DNA from: an uncultured Duncaniella sp.
GTDB taxonomy: Bacteria; Bacteroidota; Bacteroidia; Bacteroidales; Muribaculaceae
Direction of reading: 5' to 3'
Length of the DNA: 43,467 bases
Assembly: GCA_910587165.1 (NCBI GenBank)
Contig: CAJUKP010000019.1
Span: 1-43,467 of the forward strand
The position numbers were made by a program, and so were the translations under genes. The notes beneath the pieces were generated by a model that was given only the letters and a program-made list of their open reading frames with translations, did no database searches and was not told the origin of the DNA. Of the stretch, positions 1 to 7,989 are shown piece by piece; the stretch's first letter is position 1; each line of letters opens with the position of its first letter.

Positions 1-727
1 TGTTGAGGAAATGGATGGTCTTCAGGTCCTTGGGCGACATGATGTATTTGTTCTCCACCTCAAGCTCGTCGTTGGTCTCCAGATCGGTCACACGGTAGCC
101 CCGGCGGCATATCTGGGTGCAGGCTCCGCGGTTGGCGCTCGAGTTCATCTCATGCAGGCTCAGATAGCACTTGCCCGAGACAGCCATGCAGAGAGCTCCG
201 TGGCAGAACATCTCGAGGCGCACGAGATCGCCATGAGGGCCGCGGATATCGTCGCGCACGATGGCATCGCGTATGGCGGCTACCTGCTCCATATTGAGCT
301 CACGGGCCAGCACCATCACGTCGGCCCACTGCGCGTAGAATCTCACCGCCTCGATATTGCTCACATTGACCTGAGTGGAGATATGCACCTCCACCCCTAT
401 CGAACGGGCATACATGATGGCCGCCACATCGCTGGCGATAATGGCCGAGATGCCGCTGTCGCGCACGGCACGGATCACCTCGCGGCATCTCTCGAGCTCG
501 GAGTCATAGATAATGGTGTTGACCGTGAGATAGGTCTTCACTCCGGCCTCGCCGCATATCGAGGCGATGTTGCGGAGATCGTCGAGGGTGAAGTTGACCG
601 ACGAGCGCGACCTCATGTTGAGCCCCTCGACTCCGAAATATATCGCATCAGCCCCTGCCTCGATGGCGGCATGGAGCGACTCGTAGCTCCCGACGGGAGC
701 CATGATCTCAAAATCTTTCCTGTTCAT
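1..727 (-). CDS. Peptidase U32 family protein (TrhP/RlhA-like RNA hydroxylation factor), partial
   Basis: The first 242 residues of a protein that runs off the left edge of the window. It starts at the ATG complementary to 725-727 (MNRKDFEIMAPVGSYESL). The U32 signature E-x-F-x2-G-[SA]-x-C-x4-G-x-C-x-x-S is visible at about residues 172-190 (EMFCHGALCMAVSGKCYLS), followed by the conserved cysteines of GACTQIC at 203-207. Characterised members of this family are not proteases: TrhP (YegQ) helps make 5-hydroxyuridine at tRNA position 34 and RlhA (YdcP) hydroxylates C2501 of 23S rRNA. The N-terminal layout resembles TrhP, but the part that would separate the two lies outside the window. It is the last gene seen in the GlmU-like/aminotransferase run, 40 bp after the aminotransferase. 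Family call is firm; RNA target is inferred. Confidence 0.85.
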   Translation of the reverse strand, partial: MNRKDFEIMAPVGSYESLHAAIEAGADAIYFGVEGLNMRSRSSVNFTLDDLRNIASICGEAGVKTYLTVNTIIYDSELERCREVIRAVRDSGISAIIASDVAAIMYARSIGVEVHISTQVNVSNIEAVRFYAQWADVMVLARELNMEQVAAIRDAIVRDDIRGPHGDLVRLEMFCHGALCMAVSGKCYLSLHEMNSSANRGACTQICRRGYRVTDLETNDELEVENKYIMSPKDLKTIHFLN

Positions 728-767
728 TGAAGAGGGTAAGAAGATGATGAATGTATGTATGTTTTTC

Positions 768-1967
768 TCAGATTGTCCTGCCGGGATAGGCCTTGAGAGC
801 GGCGTCGAGCACCTTCATGGCCTTGGCGAGCTCCTCCTTGTTGAGCACGTAGGCCATTCTCACCTCATCCTTGCCCATGCCGGGGGTGGTGTAGAAACCT
901 GAGGCGGGCGCCATGAACACAGTCTCGCCATCGAGATTGAAATCGCTCAGACACCACTCGCAGAAACGGTCGGCGTCGTCCACCGGAAGCTTCACCACAG
1001 TGTAGAACGCTCCCATCGGTATGGGGGTGTAGCAGCCGGGGATCTTGTTGAGCTGGTCGATGAGGAACTTGCGGCGCTCGACATACTCGTTGTATGTGGC
1101 GAGCATATACTCGGGAGAAGCGTCGATGCTCGCCTCGGCCACGATCTGACCCAGCAGCGGGGGACTGAGACGTGCCTGGCAGAACTTCATCACGTTCTTC
1201 TTGAGCTGGGGATGCTTCGTGATGAGCGCGCCGATGCGTATGCCGCACTCGTTGTAGCGCTTCGACACGGAGTCGACAAGCACCACCTGTTCCTCGATGC
1301 CCGGAAGATGGAAAGCCGAGATATAGGGCGCACCCGTGTAGCAGAACTCGCGGTAGACCTCGTCGGAGAACAGGAAGAGATCATATTTCTTCACCAGGTC
1401 GCGTATCTGCAGCATCTCCTTCATTGTATAGAGATATCCCGTGGGATTGTTGGGGTTGCAGATGAGTATGCCTTTGGTGCGCGGGGTGATGAGCTCCTCG
1501 AATTTCTCGACATTCGGCAGGGCGAAACCCTCGTCGATCGTGGAGGGGACGGTGACAATCTTGGCCCCGGCCGATATGGCGAAGGCCATATAGTTGGCGT
1601 AGGCCGGCTCGGGCACGATGATCTCGTCACCGGGGTCCAGACAGGCCATGAAGGCGAAAAGCACCGCCTCGGAGCCTCCGGAAGTCACGATGATATCATC
1701 GACATCCACGTCGATATTGAAACGCTTGTAATATTCCTTGAGCTTCTCGCGCAGCGAGAGCAGACCGTCCGACGGGCTGTATTCCAGCACCTGCCGGTCA
1801 ATCTTCTTGAGCGCCTCGAGCCCCTCGGGAGGAGTGGGGACGTCGGGCTGGCCTATGTTGAGATGATAGACCTTGGTGCCCTTTGCCTTGGCGGCATTGG
1901 CGAGCGGCGCCAGGCGCCGTATGGGTGATGCGGGCATCAATGTGCCGCGCTCTGATACTTTTGGCAT
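768..1967 (-). CDS. Class I/II pyridoxal-phosphate aminotransferase (aspartate aminotransferase-like)
   Basis: A 399-residue fold-type I PLP enzyme of normal family length. Visible motifs are NPNNPTG (about 171-177, the cofactor/substrate Asn region), SDEVY (Asp202, pyridine nitrogen contact) and SVSKRY with Lys236 as the Schiff-base lysine. The start MPKVSERGTLMPASPIRRLAPLANAAKAKG matches Bacteroidetes proteins annotated as aspartate aminotransferase, which transfer the amino group between aspartate and 2-oxoglutarate in the cytosol. Substrate cannot be fixed from sequence alone; alanine or aromatic acids remain possible. It sits 42 bp after the GlmU-like gene and 40 bp before the U32 gene on the same strand, so probably shares a transcript. 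Confidence 0.85.
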   Translation of the reverse strand: MPKVSERGTLMPASPIRRLAPLANAAKAKGTKVYHLNIGQPDVPTPPEGLEALKKIDRQVLEYSPSDGLLSLREKLKEYYKRFNIDVDVDDIIVTSGGSEAVLFAFMACLDPGDEIIVPEPAYANYMAFAISAGAKIVTVPSTIDEGFALPNVEKFEELITPRTKGILICNPNNPTGYLYTMKEMLQIRDLVKKYDLFLFSDEVYREFCYTGAPYISAFHLPGIEEQVVLVDSVSKRYNECGIRIGALITKHPQLKKNVMKFCQARLSPPLLGQIVAEASIDASPEYMLATYNEYVERRKFLIDQLNKIPGCYTPIPMGAFYTVVKLPVDDADRFCEWCLSDFNLDGETVFMAPASGFYTTPGMGKDEVRMAYVLNKEELAKAMKVLDAALKAYPGRTI

Positions 1968-2009
1968 AGTTCGGTATATGGGAGTTAGAGAGAGTTCAGT
2001 GTGAGTGTG

Positions 2010-3170
2010 TCAGTTGCCGTCCCTGCTGTCGCGGATGTTCATGAGTATCTCCTTGTCGGCAGGTGTCAGCTCGACATGACGGCGGGCCATCATGCGTGTG
2101 GCTGTGTCGAAGAAACGGTCCATGTCGGCCTCGGCCATCCCGTGGGTCGTTCCCTCGTTGAACGACGGTATGAACGTGCGGGGAAATCCCGAGCCGTAGA
2201 AATTGACACCCACACCCACCACAGTGGCGGTGTTGAACATCGTGTTGATTCCGGCCTTGGAATGATCGCCCATTATGAGACCGCAGAACTGCAGGCCGGT
2301 CTTGACGAACCGGCCCTGGGCGATGCTCCACACCCTCACCGGACCGTAGGTGTTCTTGAGATTCGACGCCGTGCATCCGGCCCCGAGGTTACACCACTCG
2401 CCGATCACGGCATTGCCCAGGAAACCGTCGTGGGCCTTGTTGGAATAGCCCGTCATCACGACATTGTTGAGCTCGCCGCCCACCTTGCAGTAGGGGCCCA
2501 GCGTGGTGGCGCCATAGATCTTTCCACCCATGTTGACTACAGAGTGCTCGCACATGGCTATCGGACCGCGCAGACAGGCACCCTCCATCACCTCGGCATC
2601 ACGGCCTATATAGACCGGACCTTTGCTGACGTTGATGATGGCGCCCTCCACCACGGCACCCTCCTCGATAAACAGTTGGGAGGGATCGCCTATGAGGCGG
2701 CAGGTGTCGCTGAGCGGACGCGACACCCGTCCGGCGGTGAGGCGGGCGAAATCGCGGCGCACGGCCTCGTCGTTGAGCATGAAGAGATCCCAGAGATGAT
2801 CCACCTTGAGCACCTCGCCGGGATATGTGGCGGTTCCTTTCTCACCGTCGCCCCTGCGGGCCACGACCTCGCCCGATGCAAGCGCCAGGCTCTCGCCGGG
2901 AGCCAGAGCACAGATGGCCTCGACAAGCGCGGCATCCGGATGGACATTGCCGGCCACAAATAGATTGTCGCCATCCTCGGCAAGCACGGCGGGATACTTC
3001 TCCGCCAGATAATCCTGTGTCTCGAACGAATAGTTGCCGGGAAGGGCCGACTGCCATTTCTCGGCGAAAGTGGTGATGCCGTGACGCAACAGAGCCACCG
3101 GGCGCGTGTAGGTGAGAGGCAGAAGCTCTGCCCTCGCCCCGACGGGATCAAAAAGAACGATATTCTTCAT
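2010..3170 (-). CDS. GlmU-like sugar nucleotidyltransferase with left-handed beta-helix
   Basis: A 386-residue protein from the ATG at 3168-3170 (MKNIVLFDPVGARAELLPL). An upstream in-frame ATG at 3212 is rejected because it would lie upstream of the predicted -7 element. The N-terminal half (about 1-180) is a divergent nucleotidyltransferase-like domain with LPLTYTRPVALLRHGI. The C-terminal half (about 190-386) has isoleucine/valine-rich hexapeptide stretches (EGAVVEGAIINVSKGPVYIG, AVIGEWCNLGAGC) typical of a left-handed beta-helix acyltransferase. This matches the Bacteroidetes GlmU-type family thought to make UDP-N-acetylglucosamine for peptidoglycan and LPS. Usual GlmU activity is inferred from family knowledge. 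It heads the run with the aminotransferase and U32 genes. Confidence 0.8.
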   Translation of the reverse strand: MKNIVLFDPVGARAELLPLTYTRPVALLRHGITTFAEKWQSALPGNYSFETQDYLAEKYPAVLAEDGDNLFVAGNVHPDAALVEAICALAPGESLALASGEVVARRGDGEKGTATYPGEVLKVDHLWDLFMLNDEAVRRDFARLTAGRVSRPLSDTCRLIGDPSQLFIEEGAVVEGAIINVSKGPVYIGRDAEVMEGACLRGPIAMCEHSVVNMGGKIYGATTLGPYCKVGGELNNVVMTGYSNKAHDGFLGNAVIGEWCNLGAGCTASNLKNTYGPVRVWSIAQGRFVKTGLQFCGLIMGDHSKAGINTMFNTATVVGVGVNFYGSGFPRTFIPSFNEGTTHGMAEADMDRFFDTATRMMARRHVELTPADKEILMNIRDSRDGN

Positions 3171-3189
3171 TTCAGTCTTCAAATTTCCG

Positions 3190-3220
3190 CAAATATACGC
3201 AATATTCCCCACTTACCAAA
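3190..3220 (-). promoter_or_regulatory. Bacteroidetes-type promoter for the GlmU-like operon
   Basis: Read on the minus strand, TATATTTG (plus CAAATATA, 3190-3197) fits the -7 consensus TAnnTTTG. TTTG (plus CAAA, 3217-3220) lies 19 bases upstream and fits the -33 element. The start codon at 3170 is about 20 bases downstream of the -7 box, giving a short leader. Confidence 0.65.
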
Positions 3221-3249
3221 ATCCGCACAGGATCCCCTTTACCCCTTTT

Positions 3250-3402
3250 CCGATCAGGAAAAGGATACAAAAGACCAAATGGACAGAAGAAACAGATTTT
3301 ATTGGATTCAGATTCATGAGACCGATTATATCTGAACAAAAAAAATAAAAAATTTGTTTCTTCTGTCCATTTGGTCTTTTGTATCCTTGTCCTGATCGGT
3401 AA
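3250..3402. repeat. Long-hairpin intergenic element, copy A
   Basis: About 153 bp bounded by CCGATCAGG and CCTGATCGG. The two arms pair almost perfectly: the left arm carries GGATACAAAAGACCAAATGG and the right arm its complement, then CAGAAGAAACAG against CTGTTTCTTCTG. The central loop, read on the minus strand, contains CATGAATCTGAATCC, which is the loop motif of copies B, C and D in the opposite orientation. It lies just upstream of the GlmU-like promoter. No coding sequence is credible here. Confidence 0.85.
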
Positions 3403-3514
3403 CTTTTTTTCTGACAAGCAATCCCTTCAGTGAGGGCATAAACGCATAAACCGAAAGCTTTCGAAATTTGTTCAAAAGGAAATATTAAAAAACATTAATT
3501 ACCTCTCTGTTTCT

Positions 3515-3545
3515 TGGACAAAAATCCAAATATCCGTAACTTTGC
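3515..3545 (+). promoter_or_regulatory. Bacteroidetes-type promoter for a candidate small RNA
   Basis: TTG at 3515-3517 and TAACTTTG at 3538-3545, separated by 20 bases, match the -33/-7 consensus. No credible coding sequence follows, but a hairpin terminator is found about 190 bases downstream. Confidence 0.65.
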
Positions 3546-3550
3546 ATCGG

Positions 3551-3757
3551 AAAGAAACGCACCAAAGTTGCATCTTCCCTTGGACTTACAAGAATTTTAC
3601 GCATTAATTTTCCTCAATGGACTAAGGACAAAGGCAACTTTCCCCCGGAGCGGTCGTGACGACATCTTCCCGGGAAGACAAATTGGTGTTGTGTAAGTAT
3701 GATATAATCTCTACATTAAATTTGGATGATATCCCGCCCAGGCGGGGTGTTTTATCG
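3551..3757 (+). ncRNA. Candidate structured small RNA (about 205 nt), unknown family
   Basis: A transcript from the promoter at 3515-3545 would end at the CCCGCC/GGCGGG hairpin plus TGTTTTAT at 3733-3757. By eye it folds: AAAGTTGC (near 3574) pairs with GCAACTTT (near 3639). Inside, CCTTGGACT pairs with GGACTAAGG, allowing G-U pairs and one mismatch, with a 6x6 internal loop between. Next, CCCGG pairs with CCGGG around an inner GTCG-TGA-CGAC hairpin (3653-3681). The only frame, 3514-3696, starts inside the promoter and looks non-coding. I do not recognise an Rfam family. 6S RNA was considered, but 5' and 3' ends do not obviously pair. Exact ends are estimates. Confidence 0.4.
3733..3757 (+). 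terminator. Intrinsic terminator of the candidate small RNA
   Basis: CCCGCC-CA-GGCGGG stem (3733-3746) followed by GTGTTTTAT. The loop is only two bases as drawn, so in practice the stem would open to a 4-base loop. The T-tract is moderate. Confidence 0.5.
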
Positions 3758-3953
3758 CAAATGCCTTTTGGCTTTAGTCCGATTGCTCCTTGACGATAAG
3801 GGGTGACGGACATTTTTTTTGCCTCCATCTTCAACTGCAAAGGTTACCGGACAGGACAATTCTTTCTGACCGTTTTTTTGTTCAACCCACCACCGCCGGC
3901 GAGTTAAAGAATGTTAACGATCGGGGGGGTGATTATTTATCCGTCAAAAACAG
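3758..3953. other. Gene-free spacer upstream of the LRR protein gene
   Basis: About 200 bases of T-rich and G-rich low-complexity sequence, including a run of seven G near 3923. The short open frame at 3790-4020 runs through the promoter below and has no recognisable features. I see no gene here. Confidence 0.5.
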
Positions 3954-3961
3954 TATCTTTG
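3954..3961 (+). promoter_or_regulatory. -7 element for the LRR protein gene
   Basis: TATCTTTG fits TAnnTTTG. A clear TTTG -33 box is missing; ATTATTTA near 3932 is the best match. The leader to the ATG at 4039 would be about 70 bases. Confidence 0.5.
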
Positions 3962-4038
3962 CAACATTGTGTCAGTTACGCCACATTTATGTGGCAGATA
4001 ACACCACACCCATAGATTAACCTTAACACATAAAACCA

Positions 4039-7000
4039 ATGAAAAAATTCATTCTGACTTTCATCATGCTGGCTTTAGGTGTGCTTATCGGACATCCAAT
4101 CACCGTCGATGGCGTGAACTATTCCATCTCGGGCGGCGAGGCCACTGTCACCGGAGCCTCGAGCACATCAATCACACGCGTAGTCATCCCGGCTACCGTG
4201 ACCACAGGCGGAAAAACCTACCCGGTGACACACATGAGCGGTACAGCCTTCAAAAACTTCCGGTCGCTCCATGAAGTGGTGATCGAAGATTCATCCGAAC
4301 CGCTTCTCACCGACGACATAACGGTCAACGCAATCTCCAACATAGGAAATCCTTTCGAAGGATGTCCCATCGAAAGCTACTACATCGGACGTAACTTTTC
4401 CCGCAACCCATCATCCAATAAATATACCATGCCACTGCAGGTGGTATCCACCGCCCCCTCCTACGAGGTCACCGTTGGCGGTGAGGCCACATTTATCCCG
4501 GGTATCTTCAGTTTTGTCGGCCGGACAAACCTCACTTCCATCACCCTCGGCCCGAAAGTGAAGGATGTCTATTCCAAAGCCTTCGAAGGATGCACATCCC
4601 TGCGTAAGCTCACCATCGAACCTGGAGATGAAGATCTTAATATCCAGAATAATAATTCATTCGATACCTGTCCACTCGATACCATTGTGATGGGCAGGAG
4701 CATGAATTATGCTATTGTCCTGCAGGAATCGAAGGGCAATACCCCACGCTACGTCAGATTCCCGGCCGGATGCAAAACCCGTATCCAGGGATTTCAGTTC
4801 AAAGATTGTAATATCGAGGAGGTTTACATAGAGAATTCTCCGGAATTGTTCGATGTCTATGAGGTGATATTCCAGGAATGCAACATCGACAGGGTATATT
4901 ACGGTCGCCCGATAAACGCGGGAGTCACAGCGATAAAGAATTCCTCCAGAATCCGTCACATCACATTTGGCCCCTGTGTGACAGACATTCATTCCGGTTA
5001 CGGTAGCGAGCAGCCGGAACTGGAGAGCGTAGATTTCAAAGGTGATACAGCCTATCTGAACCTGAGCGCATTTGAAAAATGCCCGAAACTGAAATCTGTC
5101 CGGCTCCCTTCCGGAACCAAGGAGATTGGCACCTCTGCATTCTACGAATCAGGACTTCAGGAGATAATTCTGCCCGAGGGGCTTGAAAGAATTGGTATCT
5201 CCGCTTTCACAAGGACCCCGCTCAGAAGCGTCACACTTCCCGTTTCACTCACCATGATAGAACAATCAGCATTTGAGGGATGCGGTTCGCTAAAGACCGT
5301 CAGAATCGAAGACTCATCTACCGAACTGGAATTCAAAGCCGACGGATACGGCAACGGCCCGTTCACAGCTTGCGATATCGACAGCCTTTATATCGGGCGG
5401 AATACTGAGGCGAATTTTATCAACGGTTCCTCCGTCAAAGTCCTGGAATTCGGAAATCAAGTGACCGGACTTGATCGTACATTCGCCTTTGGGCAGAAGA
5501 ATCTCCGGAGCGTATTGTTAGGTGAAAATATCACCGGGATAGGCTATTCGGCATTTGAAGGCTGTGACTCGCTGATGCAAGTGACCAGCCTCGCCAAGGT
5601 GCCTCCGGTGTGCGAGGCGGACTATACCTTCTCACAGAACACATACAACAACGCGACCTTGTTCGTCCCCACCGGTACAAAGAAACTTTACCGCGGGGCC
5701 GAGGTGTGGAAACTCTTTGGCAAGATACAGTCGGCAGACGGAGGCTTCACCGTCACCGCCACCTACGACATTACCATGGGCACCGTGAAACTCAACGGAT
5801 CGGAATCGTCCCCGGTCAGCGTTGACGAGGATGAGCCTCTCTCAATCGAGATCATCCCCGCGGAAGGATACACGACCGGCACCGTGAAAGTGAACGGCGA
5901 AGATGTAACCGCCTCTTTGGCCGACGGACGCCTGTCCTACACCTCCATCAGTTCAAATATGGAGATTGAGGTGGAATTCATCAAGATAACATTCTCTATC
6001 AACGTGCCGGCATCCACACCGGGCGGGACACTGCTCATTAATGGCAAGACCTCGGAGCTTGCGGCTGTCGACTACGGATCGCGGTTGGAGATCAAGCCCG
6101 TTCCCTCCCGCGGCCATGAGATCACACTGTTCACCGTCAACGGTGAAGACTGTCTCACCAACCTCCCCGCCGACAGCACCGTAGTGATCGAGAAAGTCAC
6201 ATCCGACATAGCCGTCGACATCATGTTCGCACCGATAGTCTTCACAGTCACCGCATCTGGATCAGGGATATATGGACAACTGATCCTGAACGGCGAAGCC
6301 ACTGACAGCTGCCGCGTGGCTTTCGGAAGTCCCCTTGTCATCAAGGCCGTACCTGCCGGAGAGGGATGCTATCTGGCATCACTTACAGTAGACGGTGTGG
6401 AGGTGACAGACAGTCTCCGGGACAATGAATACACCATAGCGGGCGTAGAGACCGATATGACCGTGGAAGCGCTCTTCGCAATCCACACCTATACGGTGAC
6501 ACTCGACTACAACTCCTCACAGGGCGAGATCGTGGCGCCTGACCTCCCGATGGAGGATGGCCGCGTGACCGTCGGACATGGATCTGACCTTCGTCTCACC
6601 ATCATCCCCGCCGAAGGTTTCGAACTCCGGCGGCTCACCGTCGACGGACGAGACATGACCGCCTCAGTAGGAACAGACGGCACACTGACATTAAAGAATG
6701 TGACAGCCGACATTGCAGTCAGCGCCGAATTTGCTGTCCGCCGTGTACGTCTCAATATACTCGGACAGGGTGGACTCGTGGCCATGCGGTATGAGTATGG
6801 CTCGGAAGTGACACTCGTCATCGAGGCCGAGGAGGGATGGGAGTTCAGCACTCTCACCGTGGGCGAACGCATCGTGACCGAGCTTGATTCAGACAACACA
6901 TTCACCACCGATCCGATCATGGACGATACCGATGTCAGCGTCGTGTTCCGCAAGGCAGGCGGGACAGGTATCGACAACACCGCTGCCAATGGCAGTGACG

Positions 7001-7185
7001 TGAAAGTGACCGCTTCCAACCGGACCATCACTGTCCTCGGTGCCATGGAAGGATCCGAGGTGGTCATAACCGACGTGTCAGGCATTACACTCTACCGCGG
7101 CACCGACCACACCATCAGTGTTGACCGGGGCGGCATAATGATTGTCTCCGTCGAAGGCAGAAGCTTCAAACTGATGCTGCGCTGA
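4039..7185 (+). CDS. Secreted BspA-type leucine-rich repeat protein with tandem beta repeats
   Basis: 1048 residues with a signal peptide (MKKFILTFIMLALGVLIG). Residues about 45-560 form BspA-like LRR_5 repeats: recurring units such as GTSAFYESGLQEIILPEGLE and IEQSAFEGCGSLKTVRIED. Residues about 570-972 hold five degenerate repeats of roughly 80 residues, each ending in variants of LTVDGxDVT...V..DM.VEA.F, resembling bacterial beta repeats found in surface proteins. The last about 75 residues (from GTGIDN) end in SVEGRSFKLMLR and look like a small C-terminal domain related to those on exported Bacteroidales proteins; whether it directs type IX secretion is not provable here. BspA proteins bind host or microbial surfaces. 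The role here is inferred. It stands alone between two hairpin repeats. Confidence 0.8.
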   Translation: MKKFILTFIMLALGVLIGHPITVDGVNYSISGGEATVTGASSTSITRVVIPATVTTGGKTYPVTHMSGTAFKNFRSLHEVVIEDSSEPLLTDDITVNAISNIGNPFEGCPIESYYIGRNFSRNPSSNKYTMPLQVVSTAPSYEVTVGGEATFIPGIFSFVGRTNLTSITLGPKVKDVYSKAFEGCTSLRKLTIEPGDEDLNIQNNNSFDTCPLDTIVMGRSMNYAIVLQESKGNTPRYVRFPAGCKTRIQGFQFKDCNIEEVYIENSPELFDVYEVIFQECNIDRVYYGRPINAGVTAIKNSSRIRHITFGPCVTDIHSGYGSEQPELESVDFKGDTAYLNLSAFEKCPKLKSVRLPSGTKEIGTSAFYESGLQEIILPEGLERIGISAFTRTPLRSVTLPVSLTMIEQSAFEGCGSLKTVRIEDSSTELEFKADGYGNGPFTACDIDSLYIGRNTEANFINGSSVKVLEFGNQVTGLDRTFAFGQKNLRSVLLGENITGIGYSAFEGCDSLMQVTSLAKVPPVCEADYTFSQNTYNNATLFVPTGTKKLYRGAEVWKLFGKIQSADGGFTVTATYDITMGTVKLNGSESSPVSVDEDEPLSIEIIPAEGYTTGTVKVNGEDVTASLADGRLSYTSISSNMEIEVEFIKITFSINVPASTPGGTLLINGKTSELAAVDYGSRLEIKPVPSRGHEITLFTVNGEDCLTNLPADSTVVIEKVTSDIAVDIMFAPIVFTVTASGSGIYGQLILNGEATDSCRVAFGSPLVIKAVPAGEGCYLASLTVDGVEVTDSLRDNEYTIAGVETDMTVEALFAIHTYTVTLDYNSSQGEIVAPDLPMEDGRVTVGHGSDLRLTIIPAEGFELRRLTVDGRDMTASVGTDGTLTLKNVTADIAVSAEFAVRRVRLNILGQGGLVAMRYEYGSEVTLVIEAEEGWEFSTLTVGERIVTELDSDNTFTTDPIMDDTDVSVVFRKAGGTGIDNTAANGSDVKVTASNRTITVLGAMEGSEVVITDVSGITLYRGTDHTISVDRGGIMIVSVEGRSFKLMLR

Positions 7186-7194
7186 CATCCGGAA

Positions 7195-7345
7195 TACCGG
7201 TCAGGACAAGGATACAAAAGACCAAAAGGAAAGAAGGAACAGATTTTTATTTTTTGTTCAGATATAATCAGTCTGATGAATCTTAATCCAAAAATCTTTT
7301 TGTTCCTTTTTTCCTTTTGGCCTTTTGTATCCTTGTCCTGATAAG
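7195..7345. repeat. Long-hairpin intergenic element, copy B
   Basis: About 150 bp with arms GTCAGGACAAGGATACAAAA and its near-complement ending CCTTGTCCTGAT, then CCAAAAGGAAAGAAGGAACA pairing with TGTTCCTTTTTTCCTTTTGG with one G-U wobble. The loop holds ATCAGTCTGATGAATC on the plus strand. It begins 10 bp after the LRR gene stop and ends about 3 bp before the rplS -33 box, so it could act as a terminator or insulator. Confidence 0.85.
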
Positions 7346-7347
7346 TA

Positions 7348-7378
7348 TTGTGTATGTCGGGGAAAATCACTAACTTTG
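7348..7378 (+). promoter_or_regulatory. rplS promoter
   Basis: TTG (7348-7350) and TAACTTTG (7371-7378), spaced 20 bases, match the Bacteroidetes consensus. Transcription would begin near 7384, giving an 80-base leader. Confidence 0.65.
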
Positions 7379-7383
7379 CAGCC

Positions 7384-7463
7384 GAAAATTCGCAATCTCT
7401 GGCGGGACGTGCAGCCCGCGAATATTGCGAGTATTGTTAACATTTTAATATACGTATAGAAAA
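7384..7463 (+). promoter_or_regulatory. Structured leader of rplS, possible L19 autoregulatory RNA
   Basis: CGCAAT (7391-7396) pairs with ATTGCG (7424-7429), and GCGGG (7402-7406) pairs with CCCGC (7415-7419) inside it, leaving a short asymmetric internal loop. The AU-rich stretch after it leads to the ATG at 7464. Ribosomal protein leaders that bind their own product are known for L19 in Flavobacteria. Whether this hairpin is homologous is not established. Confidence 0.4.
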
Positions 7464-7823
7464 ATGGACTTAATCAAGGTCGTAGAGGAAGCTTTTGCAA
7501 CAGGCAAGCAGCACCCTGACTTTAACCCCGGCGACACAATCACCGTGGCTTACCGCATCAAGGAAGGCAACAAGGAGCGTATCCAGCAGTATCGCGGTGT
7601 CGTCATCCGCATCTCCGGCGAAGGTGACAAGAAGCGTTTCACCGTCCGCAAGATCTCTGACAACATCGGCGTGGAGCGTATCTTCCCCCTCGAGTCACCC
7701 TTCATCGACTCGATCACCGTCAACAAGTATGGCAAGGTTCGCCGTGCCAAGCTCTACTACCTCCGTGGACTCACCGGCAAGAAGGCCCGTATCAAGGAGC
7801 GCCGCGTAGCCAAGAAGGACTAA
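7464..7823 (+). CDS. rplS: 50S ribosomal protein L19
   Basis: 119 residues, the normal L19 length. Hallmarks include FNPGDTITVAYRIKEGNKERIQQYRGVVI in the first half, FTVRKISDNIGVERIFPLESP, and the basic tail RRAKLYYLRGLTGKKARIKERR. L19 sits at the 30S-50S interface of the large subunit. It is monocistronic here rather than linked to rpsP-rimM-trmD, as is usual in Bacteroidetes. It has its own promoter and foldable leader and ends in a strong hairpin terminator. The start MDLIKVVEEAF is well conserved. Confidence 0.97.
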   Translation: MDLIKVVEEAFATGKQHPDFNPGDTITVAYRIKEGNKERIQQYRGVVIRISGEGDKKRFTVRKISDNIGVERIFPLESPFIDSITVNKYGKVRRAKLYYLRGLTGKKARIKERRVAKKD

Positions 7824-7873
7824 GAGCAGAGCTTCACTTCATTCTTCGCGAGAAGAAAAATGAAAGTCTAAAA

Positions 7874-7912
7874 GAGGGACGACCCGCACGGGCCGTCCCT
7901 CTCGACGTTTTT
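7874..7912. terminator. Terminator between rplS and xylE, probably bidirectional
   Basis: GAGGGACG (7874-7881) pairs with CGTCCCTC (7894-7901), with a nested CCG/CGG. GTTTTT follows on the plus strand at 7907-7912. On the minus strand the stem is followed by CTTTTAGAC, so it may serve the xylose operon too. Confidence 0.75.
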
Positions 7913-7989
7913 CATGTTGCGATAAATAAGAAAGAAATCTATCAGTTTTAATATCCCTGCCGCCGGGAACGACGGCAGGGTGTCAGGTT

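Noticed and set aside
3551..3757. Assignment of the candidate small RNA as 6S RNA
   Set aside because: Size fits, but I could not pair the 5' and 3' ends into the long closing stem that 6S RNA needs.
3514..4020. Small open reading frames at 3514-3696 and 3790-4020 as genes
   Set aside because: Each overlaps a consensus promoter, has no recognisable domain and shows composition unlike the neighbouring genes.
7290..7310. CTGATGA in the loop of the hairpin elements as a hammerhead ribozyme core
   Set aside because: Copies B, C and D have CTGATGA, but the second core strand (CGAAA) and the three stems are missing, and copy A has CTCATGA. The motif is better explained by the ATCAG/CTGAT inverted repeat.
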